This document shows positions 11,216 to 23,029 of a stretch of 64,000 nucleotides of DNA, piece by piece. Each line of letters starts with the position of its first letter. The stretch's first letter is position 1. The notes under the pieces are model-generated. The model was not told the origin of the DNA and did not search any database. It was given only the letters and a program-made list of their open reading frames with translations. The stretch lies in contig MU839137.1 of assembly GCA_030685235.1 (NCBI GenBank), positions 217,261 through 281,260 on the forward strand, read 5' to 3'. A program made the translations under genes and the position numbers. The DNA comes from Copromyces sp. CBS 386.78 (Eukaryota > Ascomycota > Sordariomycetes > Sordariales > Sordariaceae).

Positions 11216-14200
11216 CTACGGCTCTGAGTGGCGACGCTGACCCCCCCTCTCAAGTAATGAGTCCAAATAACTGGGAGGATCAAGCGAAGGGACTTGGGAA
11301 AAAGAGCGAGGCCGTGGTTGATAAGAACGAGGCAGTTGCGGCGAAGCAGGAGGCGATTGTTGAGAGGAACGAGGCGATTGTTGCGTGGAACGAAACAGTT
11401 GCTGCGAAGAATGAGGCGGTTGTTGAAAAAACCGAGGCGGCGGCTGAAAATAAGGCGGCGGTTGCTGGAGTTCCTGGGAAGAAGGAGGCGGGTGGTGAGG
11501 ACTGATGATGTCAACAAGGCGGGCCCAATTGGGGCCATGAAAGGAACGAACGACATTGCTGCTGCCAGGCACGTATATAGCCGGAGGCTCAGGAAATCCG
11601 GGAGGCCGCTCTGGTAGGAAAGGCTGACCGTTCGGTCCAGAAACTGTTTCCTCAAATACTTGGGCACCCAAATCTGAATGCGGATTTTCTTGTGAAGTCT
11701 GAGCATCCTGTCCAGAAACGGTGCGCTGCCTTTGTGGCCAAACTCCAGCACGATGTGCAGCAGCGAGGGCCTGGTTTATGCGCTGAGCACGAAGCCTATC
11801 GTCCTGCTCCTCTTGTAAGGCCTGAGCACGAAGATTATCGTCGTGTTCCTGTTGTAAAGCCCGAGCATTTTGTTTAAGAGCAGTGAGTAGCACTACTTCT
11901 TCTCTAGCACGCTCTGCTCTTTCTATAGTAACGAGTCGCATTGCTTCTTCTGCAGCACGTCGCCCTTCTGGTTCTTCAGCAGCAGCGACTCGCTCAGCGA
12001 GGTGTCGATTTAGCCTTTCTTCAGCAGCGAGTCGTTCTTGTGTCATAGTCGGAAGTTCCATAGGCGGAAGCCTATGTCTACCTCTGACCCCTCTCCTGGC
12101 CCTCCGGTTCGAGGAAGCATGGTGCCTGCACACCTATTGAGGCCATTGTCTACCAGAACCAGGAGGGGTGAAAGTAGAAGAACCAGGGAAAGTGTTGTCG
12201 CCGGGATACGGGGGTGCAAGAGGCTGGTCACGCTGTTCAAGGATAGCTGGCTGCCCTTGTGCGGGACCCCTCATGCTGGGGACCTGATCAGGGAAGGCAT
12301 GATCACGATTTGAAGGTCCAAAGCCGAAGGACCCCTCCTCACGGAGCATCCATGGAGGTGCTGGTTCGGATGTGTAGGATGCCGCCGGTGGTTGTTGGGG
12401 GAGAGAGGGCGTCTGGTTCGTATTGGCGCTTCTGTAGGGATTGTCGCTATCCGAGGCAGGCTGAATCACGAAGAAGGTTGTCAATAAACTTTTTCACAGG
12501 AGAGCGGTTACAAGATATGCCAACGAGGGGAAAATTAGACTAACCCGTTCACGAGGTGGGCGTTGATTGCTTTGTGCAGAAGGTCCAGATGATGACTGTC
12601 GCTGGTGCAAGGTACCATGTCTGGCTCCCCGTCTCGTGGTGCCTGTATTTTCCGAAGGGGGTGATCGCCGACCTCCCGCTTGCCATGCCCTGGGGCCACT
12701 GTACCTCTCATTAAGCTGGACCATGTGACGAAGTAACTCCTGCTGCCTGCCAAGATGTCAGAGCAAGAAGTTGTACGACTGCAGGGCAAAACTTACGCTC
12801 TATTACCATGCCGCCTGAAGTGGCCACTGTCCAGAAACTCCCTTATAGACTGGGCACTAGCCTGAGTGTATATCTGCTGTGTAGGCAGCTCAGCTCGACA
12901 GTACGGGCAGCTGTTCGAATCTTGAAACCACTTTTTGATGCAATGTTCGCCGAAGACATGTTTGCACATGGGAATGCGTAATGGCTGCTCTGTAACGCCC
13001 TCCGGGCTCACGGTACCGTAATCGTTGTAGCAAATATCGCAGACTGAAAAGTGTAAGTTAGACTCGATAATTTTGGCGACACAAGGACATTATGGCAACT
13101 TACTCCGATCGGTTTCAGGCAGGTCTGCAACATTCACAGGTTCAAGGCTTTCTATCGCCTTTTTAGACGCTACCTTCTTGGTACTTTGTCCGCGCGCCAC
13201 CTGCCGTGCCCTGACCATTTGGGCTGCTCTTTCTTGAAATTCGGCTGCTCGTTCTTCCAATCGGGCCGCTTCTTCTTCACTGATTGATCGGCGGCCCGGT
13301 ATCTCGTCTGGCAAGTCCAGATCGTCGTCACTGAAGCTGTCTGAGCGATGAAGAGCTCTCACCAAGTAGTCTCGCATCTCTGTTCGCATCTCGGGGTAGG
13401 CAGGACCACGTGAGAATGAAGTCGATTGTCCAGCGGGGGGTCCGGTATTGGACGCTGATGCCGAAGTGGGAGCAGATGCAGAGGCGATGGCGGAGCCAGA
13501 GCGGGACTGAGTATCGGGAAGTGGTGCAGCTGTGTTGGCCAATCCGGAGCCTGGCCGTTGGCGAGACGGTCGGTGAGTGCTCGATGACGAGGCCTGGGGC
13601 CCCTGGGAACTCGGGGGGACCTGAGGAGGCTGGAGGGCATGGGACAAGTCATTGCCGCTTTCGGTTGGATTCGACATGCCTGACGAACGATATGGAGGGA
13701 GCCTTGAGCGAGGCTCGGGGGCAGGAAGCCTGATGTGGCTACCTGTCGACGAGGCCGTAGTAGCTGGGGGTGCTGGTTGAGGAGATTGATGCGAAGGCTG
13801 GCGACGATGACCAGGCGGGGGGTGGTAGGAACCGATGATGACACCGGTTATGGGGCGTGTGTGACGAAGACCCCAAGGATCTGGGTCAGGCAGTACTTGG
13901 CTGGGAGTAGAGGTACTGTTGTTACCGAGGGCGGCCAGGTGGTGAGGATGCAAGAGTGCCCGTGGGCTTGAAAGTGAACTTGAAAACATGTAGCCTGGTT
14001 CTATGGGCGAGAGACCGGGTGGTGCAGGTGTTGATGGCTCTGGTGGGAAGGGGAATGCAGAACGGCTCTGCCCCTGGGGCTGTTGAGGTGTCCAGTGGCC
14101 AGACTGTATCGGTCCCGAGCCTGAGCCACCAACCTGCGGGGCAGCACTTGCAGCAGTTGGTGCAGCAGATGAGCCACCCGAGCCACCCTGAGCTTCTGTG

Positions 14201-15240
14201 TTGCCCATAACTGTGTCCGCATCTGCACTGGAGTTCGAGACCGGGTTTGCAGCTGGTCGCGCACCCTGCCCTCTCATCATATTTCCTGAAGAACCGCCAT
14301 TCATGCCGTACTGCTCTGACGAGGAGACCGGTCCCATGTAGTGGAAGTGGGACGGACCCGGCTGTCCTGGGAAAGCTAGAGCAGAGTAAGGCGGATTTGT
14401 CGTCGTGAACTGTCCTGGCATCCAGGTGGGACCGGAGCTGACCGTGTTTCGGACACTGACGCTCGTGGTGCTGACGCCCGTGGTCGGAGCGGTGACGTTG
14501 CCAGTATTGGCATTGTTATTGTTGTTACCGTTGCCTCCGTATTGATGAGCATGACCAGATGCTGGATAGCCGTCTGGCAGGTTTCCGCCCTGGTTGTTCA
14601 TGTTGTGGCCAGCGTTTCCACTATTGTCCTGGCCAGACTCTTGGCCAGTTCTGCCTTGGCTGTTCATACTGTTGTTGCTGTTGCTGGCAGCGTGAACGGG
14701 ATCGTAACCTCGATTCGCCGAGTGGGACGTGGGCGGCGGAGGAGGGTCTGAGAGATGACTGGGAAACGATGGCGGCGTAGGCCCGTGTGATGCTGAAAGC
14801 TGCTGGATCTGAAGCGGAGGGAGAAAATAATAACTTTGATGATGTGGAAGTGGGAGAGAGTTGTCGGAATAACCTGAGTGGAGGAAGAATGAGTGGTGTA
14901 ATGTTGACGCGGGCGGTAGTAGTGGCGGCGGGTGAGGAAGGCTCGACTGTTGTTGATGGTAGCTGGCTGTTGTTGTTGGTGTTGGTGTTGTAGTTGTTGT
15001 TGACTGCCCGTGGTTCGGTTGTGATCCTCCAGCTCCTTCTGTTGTCCCAAGAACACTTCCACCTTCAGAGCCTCCCGTTTGTGTTCCACTTGCTGCGCCT
15101 TCCGTCATTCCACTCCTGTATGGGCAACGACTTTGCCCACGGACCTGCGCACTATTCACCCACCAGCCGGCAAGAGGGACCGGATGAACAGAGGCCTGCA
15201 TCGTGTAGTCCATTTCGTCCATAGTAGCACGCTGACTCAA
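11216..15240 (-). CDS. Large intrinsically disordered RING-type E3 ubiquitin ligase, San1-like architecture
   Basis: I infer five exons: 15240-13104, 13043-12797, 12746-12545, 12460-12210 and 12125-11216, coding for about 1248 aa. The first three introns (60, 50 and 84 nt) have good GT/AG sites and keep the frame. The first 712 residues are low-complexity, rich in Ser, Pro, Gln, Asn and Gly. A RING follows with Cys714, Cys717, Cys739, His741, Cys747, Cys758 and Cys761; the usual fifth ligand position is Gly744, with His746 nearby. The C-terminal part has a highly charged Glu/Arg/Ala coiled-coil-like stretch and then Pro/Gln-rich sequence. RING proteins transfer ubiquitin from an E2. One short RING inside long disordered flanks is the layout of the yeast nuclear quality-control ligase San1, so a role in clearing misfolded nuclear proteins is a reasonable inference, not shown. 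Without intron 4 the frame stops at a TAG (12136-12134) and the protein is 970 aa. Confidence 0.75.
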
Positions 15241-18200
15241 GAGTGTAGATCGGTAAGAATGCTACAGCAAACGAACGAGCTTTGAAAAGGCCAGATCGAG
15301 CTGACGGATTCACAACGGACTGCTGCAGACACCGTCAAACATAGACCTTGCTCTTCTCAAAGGGCCCTCTGGGGGTTTTTCGTCACTGAAAAGTGTTTGG
15401 CCGGAGTTGGTATCAGAAAAAAGTCTATCGAGGTCTTTTGTTTCGTCGTGTGTCGTTTGCCCTTCACGGTCCCAAGTGGCATAGGCAGAAAGTCGAAAAC
15501 CGTTGACTAGTGGGGTGAAAACGCGGCACCTTTAGACCGAACTGTAGCCAAAGTGTATTCGCCCAAGTCCCATGTGAGGGCGAAATCGTCGTATCGCAAC
15601 GGGGTAGCAAGTCTTGCAAGAATCAGCAAAGGTTCGCCCAAGACTAAATATTGGTTTTGGAAGCATGGGTAGGCACAGATATTTATTGATCGGTCTGCAG
15701 TATAAGCCCAATTTTGCCCATCGCAGCTAGGTATGTGACGGCTGCACGGCGGGCACTGGAATCCTCGACGTGGTTGGAAAAGCTCACAATTGTCGCAGTG
15801 CACCGAGATCAAGAGAGACTTCCGCCGAGTCCGCAAATATGCGAAAATTGCCGGCCAGCCTTCTTAACCTTTCACGATTGCTTTGCCGGCTCCGCTGAGA
15901 TGGCCCGTTCTATCTCCGTCTCTTATCACACCCTGATGTTCTGGGCCCTTACGATGAAAGGGGATGTTCTTTACCGCCGTTTGACGAACACCTTCATCCA
16001 AGGTAACCGGCCGGACCAAATGAGGAGAAACCGCTGTGCGTTTGAGGGAACTGGCGAGCGGACTCGGTGGGTGGAGGTAGACTGGGGTGCCCGCACACGT
16101 AGAGCTGAGGCTATTTATTTGTTGTCGGGTTCGAGTAGGCCGGAGCAGACGAGCAGGTGTAGGGGTAGGGCGGCGGGCATCAAGCCGCGGATAGGAAAGG
16201 GAAACGGAGAGAGATCGAAAGGAAACAAGCACGAGGCCGCGAGTGATGTGGGAATGCTGTTGGTTTTGTATCAGCCATGGAAAAAAGCCAGGGAGAGGCG
16301 GGACCGGGGCGGAGGTGGGCAGAGCAATGAACGCCTTGTCACAGCGTCACAAGAGCAACAAATTCCCGTAAAATCATGTCATCAGTTCGTTTTTGGAACA
16401 CTGGCCAGCATGAAGCGGAAGCGGACGGGAGTGGCAGCAGTTACATGGATGTAGGTAGGCTACTGGCTACCTATCTCCAACTGCCTCCACGAATACGCGT
16501 CCACTCATTGAACATGGCAAAGGCCAGCTGGAACTCTGGAAGCGAAGACCTTTCCGGGCGTTGATAAATGGGGACGGTACGTCGATGCCGGGGTTGGTGA
16601 TACAGTCCAGTTAACCAGCAAACCCAACCACTTACCTACTCCATCCACCCTTCAGCCCTTGCAACGCCCACGTAAGAGTTATCTCTCGCGGTGTTGGAAC
16701 TTTGATAAGAGAGACGCATCTGAATACAGGATATAACTGATATACTGAATCGTATGTGCTCTCAGCACCTTTTGTCTTTGTTTCCGGCTTCGAACCACAG
16801 TTTCGATTTCAGACTACATGGGTCGTTGTGGTCAACCTCCTCGGGCATTCTTTCAACGGGGATGCGCTGTTGGAACTTGGCGGCGGGGTCGGTTCAAGCA
16901 GTGGGCCTGAGCCGTGAATCGGTCTGTGATGAGTGGGAGTCTGCTTGCCCGCTGGGGACCTCAATGCCCAACCAAGTCACAGCGCTTCTTCTCATTTTTG
17001 ACCTTTCAATCATCCCACCGTTGCCTTGATGTGATCAGAGATTCTTGCAGGTTGGTACCTATTCCGTGTTCTCAGTTTGCTATTAACTTGCTTTCGGATC
17101 AGGGCCACTTACGGTTCACTTCACTGCATGTCGTGGTACCACCTAATAATTGATGCCTCAAGTAAAAGCCATCGCGCTGAAAACTCGTCTCACTGAGCTG
17201 CTGACTGGCAGATGCGACAGACAAGACAGTGTTTCCGGCGACCGAGCGCAAGCCATCGGCCATCGTCCCCGCCTTTGTCCTTGCCATTCACCACAATTAG
17301 CGAGCATATATTTCGTATGACCACCAATGCAGCACCGCGCGCGTGCTCAGCAGGTGTAGAGGTGAATATGAGCTCTTCCTGCCATTTCTCTGAGATATAG
17401 GGCAGCGAGGGCAGGCAGTGGTGGCCCGGGTGTTCTGGAGCAGCGCATGGCAGAAGCATCCCCCGCCAAGACCGCCCCTTCGGACCCGGCCAGACCGCTC
17501 TCCGATATAAATACTTCCCGCCTCTTCGTTATCCTTCTCTCTTCCGACTGCAAGCAACTTCGGCAGCTTCGCCTTGTGTCTTTAAATTTCGAGTCCCTGA
17601 AACCTTCGGATCATGGGGGCAAGGTCCGGACCACCGATTACCGTATCTTTGCAGCTTCCCCAACACTCTACCTCGGCGCTGACACTTCGGTTGCCCAGTG
17701 ACCCGCCTATCCGTTCAGTACATACTTGTTGCAAGCAGCACTCTTAACCGTCAACGCCTTCAACCATGAACCATCACCAAAATCTGAAAAGTACGCAAGC
17801 CTGCAACCATTTAGCGTGGTCTCCAAGCGTTGCTTGGTGGCACCACTAATACGATCATGAAAATGTGCGCCGGAGTGAACAAGCGAGAGCCGCATCAGAA
17901 AGACGCAAAGAAAAGCACCCGGCCTGTTGTTGCTCGCTCGCAGTCTCACACAACCCCTACCTCTGGACCTGGAGCTTATGATCCGTCTCACAGCAGCAAA
18001 GAACAGCATACGCTCAGGACAAACCAAGTCGGAGAACTTGTAGCGAGGGAGGAAGCAAGTAACCGTGCCATGTCATGAACCATGTGGCCTCAAATCGGGC
18101 AGCACCATGATAACGAATCCTGCGTTGCAAGCACCAAGGAATTTCATGGGGAAATGTAGTGGGGTGCTAACTTTAAGGCTTGCAAACAAAAGTCCGTCAA

Positions 18201-21200
18201 AGGTTGGTCAGTGTGTGTTGGGTGAAGAGAAAGAGAGCCCAGTACACCGAAAACTCCGTCATCGTTGCCAGGGAGTTTCCTGCACCGGAAATTCTGGCAG
18301 CGTGACCAAATTCTCCGGCTCCGAGAACACGCTGCGTTGTTCAACCGCGAAGTAGTGATTGATCATTCTAGCAATGCGGCCTTCGGAAAAAGTGCCCGTT
18401 ACTCAACAGCGGACCCTCTATTCTAGATTTTACCACCTCAAGGCTGACCAAAGCAAGTCCTGGAACGAACAGACACAGACCTCCAGGTCGAACAGCCGTA
18501 CTCTTCGCAACTCAACCAACATCCATACTACCAATTTTCATGCAAGAAGTTGATAACCCGATGCGTTTTGCCCGGTTTATACATGCTCTCTAATTTTCCC
18601 CTTCGAATGTGGTTATCCCGTTATTTTATTGTGAAGTTTTGCATACCCCTGTCACGAGAACCGCGCTAACAAACTTTCAGGCATTGATGTATACCTACCT
18701 ACCCTGTCGCTTAAGCACTTATCCATTGGTTCAGCGTAAATAGCTTCTTGAGTCTCTGAAAGCTGATTTGTCCAACAGCACCGCAATCCCGGGGTTGATC
18801 GTCTTCACTAGCTCGTCGGCTCGCCAGCAACAGCGATGATGATGAATCTGTTGTTGTCGTTGGGGATTTCCAGGCAAGATGTCTATCGCGGAGGATGTGA
18901 GGTTGACCAGTACGCAAAACGATTTTTGCTCAACAACTTGCAGTTCTGAGGAGTCCAGAAGTGAACACCCCGACATGGTCCCACGCCCCTTCGACAATTT
19001 TTATTGCTCTTTATAGAAAGGTCAGCGATAGAAGTTGGTTAGCTCTGTCGATGTCGAACGGAAACTAGCCTGGACCTAGGAAACCCAAATTGGGCAGGCC
19101 CTGCAGGCTGTGGCCAATGAGGTGTAAGACAAGGCCAACTGACCAGCTCTCTGCTCTCTTCCCCCCTCCTCCAAGTTCAAACAACCCCTCCTTTACATCG
19201 GGGCTTTTCGATTTTTCAGTTTCGCCCAGTTGATTCTCTCGCGTGGTTGGCCGCATAAGGTTTCTTGGACTACCTACTCCGATTACTTCTGCATCTAGCA
19301 CAACATCAGAAAAAGCATTTCCCAGCCCCCGCCCTCCGTGACCATAAATGCCTCCTCCGTCTGGGCAACTGTCGGGTTGCAATTTCCATTGCCCATGCCA
19401 AGTGGCCAGCCAAAACGAAAGGACGCCCTGCTTTGCCCCTAATCTCTACTTTAACACCATGAACTGCACCTCACCATTGCAGTAAAGGGCGCAGAGCGGA
19501 ATCGTTCGACGTTCACAAGTGGAACAAGGTAAAACTAAATGATGAGCAACATTGCAAACATTCACGTTTTTTTTCTTGGCCTGGACACTTCTTGCCTAAG
19601 GTGATAGGTGAGAACAAGATCAACTGTGAGAATCCAGTTTTGGCTGGCAAGGCAAGAGATTTATTTTAGAAACAAGGATAACTTCTCCCGCGTGAGCTGT
19701 CAGTTCGGAGACCAGGAGGACTTCTCGTCTGTCGTCAAGGTCTACTTCTTTCTGATACCAGCCCGATAACCCTCCCAAGCGTTTCAACTTGATACCAGAA
19801 AACATTTTCATTCTACTCGCATCACTAGAATGCCCGACAGTCAAGCTTATCCACCCGATCCGACCACGCCGACCGGCTTACACCCGTCAAACAGTGGGTC
19901 CCGACTTCCGAATGTCGGGTCGGGTTCGGGCACCGGCACCATCGGAGCGGATTCCAGGTTGTGGTCGGGCATCCATCCCTTCCACCAAAAAATCACAACC
20001 AGCAGCACAAAATGTGACATCTGGGTTTCAGACAGAGTCTTTTTCACTGTAACTGTCGTAGCTATCCCGAATATATATACCAGTACTTTGTTTACTTGCT
20101 TACCTTCCTATCTCCTGAAACCTGTGATGTTTGATCCATTTCCTGGTTCATGCTCCGTTTGAACTCTCATCAGCAACCAATTGAGTGGAGAATCCTCTCT
20201 CTCCCTTCAGGCTTTCCTGTTACCATTCAGGTGTCATGTTTTGGCTCTTATGGCTCTCACTGGGGTGGTTGTTGCCACTTGCTAGGGGCAACTCGGACAA
20301 TAGAACAGACCGCTGGCCGAGAGGTACTGGCTGCAATCCAAGCAGACGGACGGATTGTAAAGTTAAAAATTTCGATGACCAATCTCTTCTGAGCATCGGT
20401 TTCGGTTCAATTCAACACAAAGCGGGATGCTGTCTCGTTTGTTGGTGTTGGCTGACATCGACTTGTGCTTTACTGCTGTTGGCTTTCTCCCAGGTCCCAA
20501 CTGAGGTGAGCCGCCCCCGACTCCGATCCGTCCAACCGTGACTCGTCTTGATGTTTGTCGTCCGCGCCGTGTGCCATGCCAGCCAGGAAGAGAGACGGCA
20601 TAAAACAGCCGTTGCTGCGGTAGCATCCCTTGGTATTCCCTTCAAAAACTCAAGCAAAAGGGCCTTCGGGAGGACTAAGTAAAAGGTTGTCTGATTCAAA
20701 CAGGCAGAATGCAGTGCCGGTGCCGCGCAACTGCTTCGAACTTGAAGTCATCCAAGGTTGGTTTGCACTCGATTGCGCGCCTGAAATTTGAAGTTTGAGC
20801 AAAAGCGAGACCTGACTGCGAGAATGGGATGTTGGTGGACCGTGCTCACCACTTGCACAGGGCAGTTACCATAGCAGTTGGTGCGCCGCCGCGACAGCGA
20901 TATCGCGCGATAGCGACACTGCAACTGCGCCGCCAAACATCCATGTTGCCATGTTGACTGCGGAACAGACTGTCGCAACAACCTCTTGACGCAAAATAAA
21001 AACTCGCAAAAAAAAGGAAAAGTGCTGAAGCCTTCCAAAAAGTGACAGAGTGCTTGCAGCCAAGAAAAGGAAACAAAAAAGACGAAAAAAAGAATGACAA
21101 AAATATGATTCGAATTCTGGATGTCCAGATGGTTTGTTCCAAAGATTAGGGTATTGGAGTATTTTGAGCCAACTCACGGTCACATCCGGTAAAAGGCAGG

Positions 21201-21589
21201 AGATGAGTTCGTATGAGCAGGCCCACTCCAACGGGACAGAGCAAAAGACATAACCTATATACCACAGAGCATTGACCACCAGAACATGGCCCCCTCGCTG
21301 AACCCCAGCTTATCGGTCCCTTGATGGCCTTATCGCTTAATCGATTGCGTCCTCGAGTCGCGTCTCTCCGTCCCGTCCGCTGCCTTCTCCTATTCAACTA
21401 TCGTCTCTTTGATCGTGACCCTTTCGCTCTTTGTTCGGCTGGTGGCATACTACCTACCGATCACCGATCGTTCACAACCCATACTCACGCTCGTGCAATT
21501 TCTCTACGCGACGAACTCGGGGAATGGCGCTATAAACCCCCCTCTCGCAAACCACCCAAACCTCCTAAACCTCCATTCCCACCACGGCG
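15241..21589. other. 6.3 kb gene-poor region between RING ligase and deacetylase genes
   Basis: GC-normal sequence with many short ORFs on both strands; the longest is 246 codons at 15714-16454 (plus). None has a domain or convincing coding character. A promoter-like segment (TATA box at 17505 followed by a CT-rich stretch) suggests at least one transcript. Long upstream regions are common for regulatory genes in this group of fungi, so part of this may be promoter and 5' leader of the divergent flanking genes. Confidence 0.5.
17505..17513 (+). promoter_or_regulatory. Candidate TATA box with downstream CT-rich start region
   Basis: ATATAAATA is followed within 15-60 bp by a pyrimidine-rich tract (CTTCGTTATCCTTCTCTCTT, beginning about 17523), the usual look of a strong fungal core promoter. 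The first downstream ATG (17613) opens only a 44-codon frame ending at 17747. The transcript, if real, may be non-coding or spliced. Confidence 0.3.
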
Positions 21590-22525
21590 ATGCCCCGACT
21601 CCTCCCGCGCCTCTTCGCCCTCCCCTCCAAACTCCTCCACCGCCGCACCCGCCGCGCCCGCATGGCCACCCTTATCCTCCTCCTGCTCGTCCTGCCCCTC
21701 GTTCTGGTTCTGCCCTTCTACACCATCTACAAGCCGCCCTCCAGCCTGATAAAGTACTTTTCTCGACGCTGGACCGACGTCCTCTGGCGCCTTTGGCTGC
21801 CGCCGCACCGCAAGATCGTGGCGCTCACCATCGACGATGCGCCGTCCGATCACACGCTCGATATTTTGGCAGCCCTAAAAGCGGGCGGGGCCCACGCAAC
21901 TTTCTTTGTCATTGGTGGGCAGGTTAGGGGAAGGGAGGATATACTCCGGGAGATTGTGCGGCAGGGACATGAGCTGGGGAATCACGGGATGCATGACGAG
22001 ATGGCGAGGGAGCTGGTGGATGAGGAACTTGAGAAACAGATGAGGGAGGTGGAGGGAATGATTAGGGGGGCATATGAGGCTGAGGGACGAGTGTGGCCTC
22101 CGAGATCTGGTGGCTCTGGCTCTGGCTCTGGCTCTCCTGCTAGTCATGCGGAGCGGACATCAACACATGGGACGGATGGGACAGATACAAGAACAAGAGA
22201 AGGAGGCACGGTCGAAGATAAAGTCATCGAGGGCAAATATTACCGCCCCGGATCGGGGTTCTTTAGTGAGAGGATGTTGACCCTTGTCAGAAAGCTGGGG
22301 TATAGGTTGGTGTTGGGGAGTATTTACCCGCATGATGCGCAGATTGCGTATGCGTGGTTGAATGCCAGGCACATTCTCAGTATGTTGAGCCCGGGAGGGA
22401 TTATTATCTGTCATGATCGGAGGAGCTGGACGCCGCCCATGTTGAGGAAGGTGTTGCCGGAGATGCAGAGGAGGGGTTATAAAGCTGTTACGGTGTCGCA
22501 GCTTTTGGAGGAGGCGACGGGGTGA
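21590..22525 (+). CDS. Membrane-anchored polysaccharide deacetylase (NodB-like, chitin deacetylase family)
   Basis: An intronless 311-residue protein of carbohydrate esterase family 4 type. It has a basic N-terminus (residues 1-24), one hydrophobic segment at about 25-46 without a signal-peptide cleavage site, then the NodB domain, so it is probably a type II membrane protein of the secretory pathway. Conserved motifs are visible in order: TIDDAP (Asp82 and Asp83, catalytic base and metal ligand), HELGNHGMHD (His132 and Asp136 as the H-xxx-D/H metal site), YYRPGSGFF (the RxPxG-type motif), and a late ICHDRR block supplying the final His. A Gly/Ser-rich and then charged insertion of about 40 residues separates motifs 2 and 3. 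The family removes N-acetyl groups from chitin or related polymers; the actual substrate is not shown by sequence. It converges on the ankyrin gene. A second in-frame Met at residue 25 would remove the basic tail. Confidence 0.85.
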   Translation: MPRLLPRLFALPSKLLHRRTRRARMATLILLLLVLPLVLVLPFYTIYKPPSSLIKYFSRRWTDVLWRLWLPPHRKIVALTIDDAPSDHTLDILAALKAGGAHATFFVIGGQVRGREDILREIVRQGHELGNHGMHDEMARELVDEELEKQMREVEGMIRGAYEAEGRVWPPRSGGSGSGSGSPASHAERTSTHGTDGTDTRTREGGTVEDKVIEGKYYRPGSGFFSERMLTLVRKLGYRLVLGSIYPHDAQIAYAWLNARHILSMLSPGGIIICHDRRSWTPPMLRKVLPEMQRRGYKAVTVSQLLEEATG

Positions 22526-23029
22526 ACGCTTTTTTTCTTTTCGTCGGGGGTTTGAATCACTACTATCTTGCATGTCGGCGTTACGGAAAAGGTGCGGAGA
22601 CATCATTTTGGTGGGAATAGTTGTGACGGAAAAGCAGTCCGCAGCCAACAATGTCATTGCATTTTCCGATTCAAGGTCCACCTCGCCGGCAGTGTCAAAA
22701 ACTAGACACGGGATTTCTTCAAGCGGGACTAGAACAACACAGGTTCTATAAAAGTCGTGGTGTCGGAGTTGCCATTGATCGTGGGAGCGCATCAGAAAAT
22801 GCCCGGCTTTGGCTTTCAAACCGCCATTAGGTTACATTAATAATTACTATGTACAAAAAGGTCCATATGAACGAGGGACGACAAAGGTATAAGGTCTACA
22901 AGTAGCATCTATCACATCAAACGTCAAGAACATCCGAACCCAGTCAAGCAAAAACGCCACCACTAAAAGGAAAAGAAAAACAGAGATATCATCGTACACA
23001 TCACGACCTCTCACAACCACGTGCAACAC
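22526..23029. other. Shared 3' region of two convergent genes
   Basis: About 500 bp between the stop codons of the deacetylase (plus strand) and the ankyrin gene (minus strand). No additional ORF with coding character is present. It probably holds both 3' untranslated regions and polyadenylation sites. Confidence 0.5.

Noticed and set aside
10789..11751. 320-codon minus-strand ORF with two hydrophobic segments
   Set aside because: Its N-terminal two thirds are a frame-shadow of the RING gene's last exon. The hydrophobic part (10900-11160) comes from T-rich DNA, and no splice pair joining it to the RING gene kept a convincing frame.
12793..13011. Separate small RING protein starting at 13011
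   Set aside because: The first two zinc-binding cysteines (714, 717) lie upstream of that ATG and the exon splices in frame to the long upstream exon, so it is one exon of the large gene.
15714..16454. 246-codon plus-strand ORF
   Set aside because: No domain or conserved motif, residue composition dominated by Arg/Gly/Ala as expected from a chance frame in GC-rich DNA, and no supporting intron or start context.
19830..20162. 110-codon plus-strand ORF starting MPDSQAYPPD
   Set aside because: The first half looks protein-like, but the second half becomes a hydrophobic jumble without a motif, and the start context is poor.
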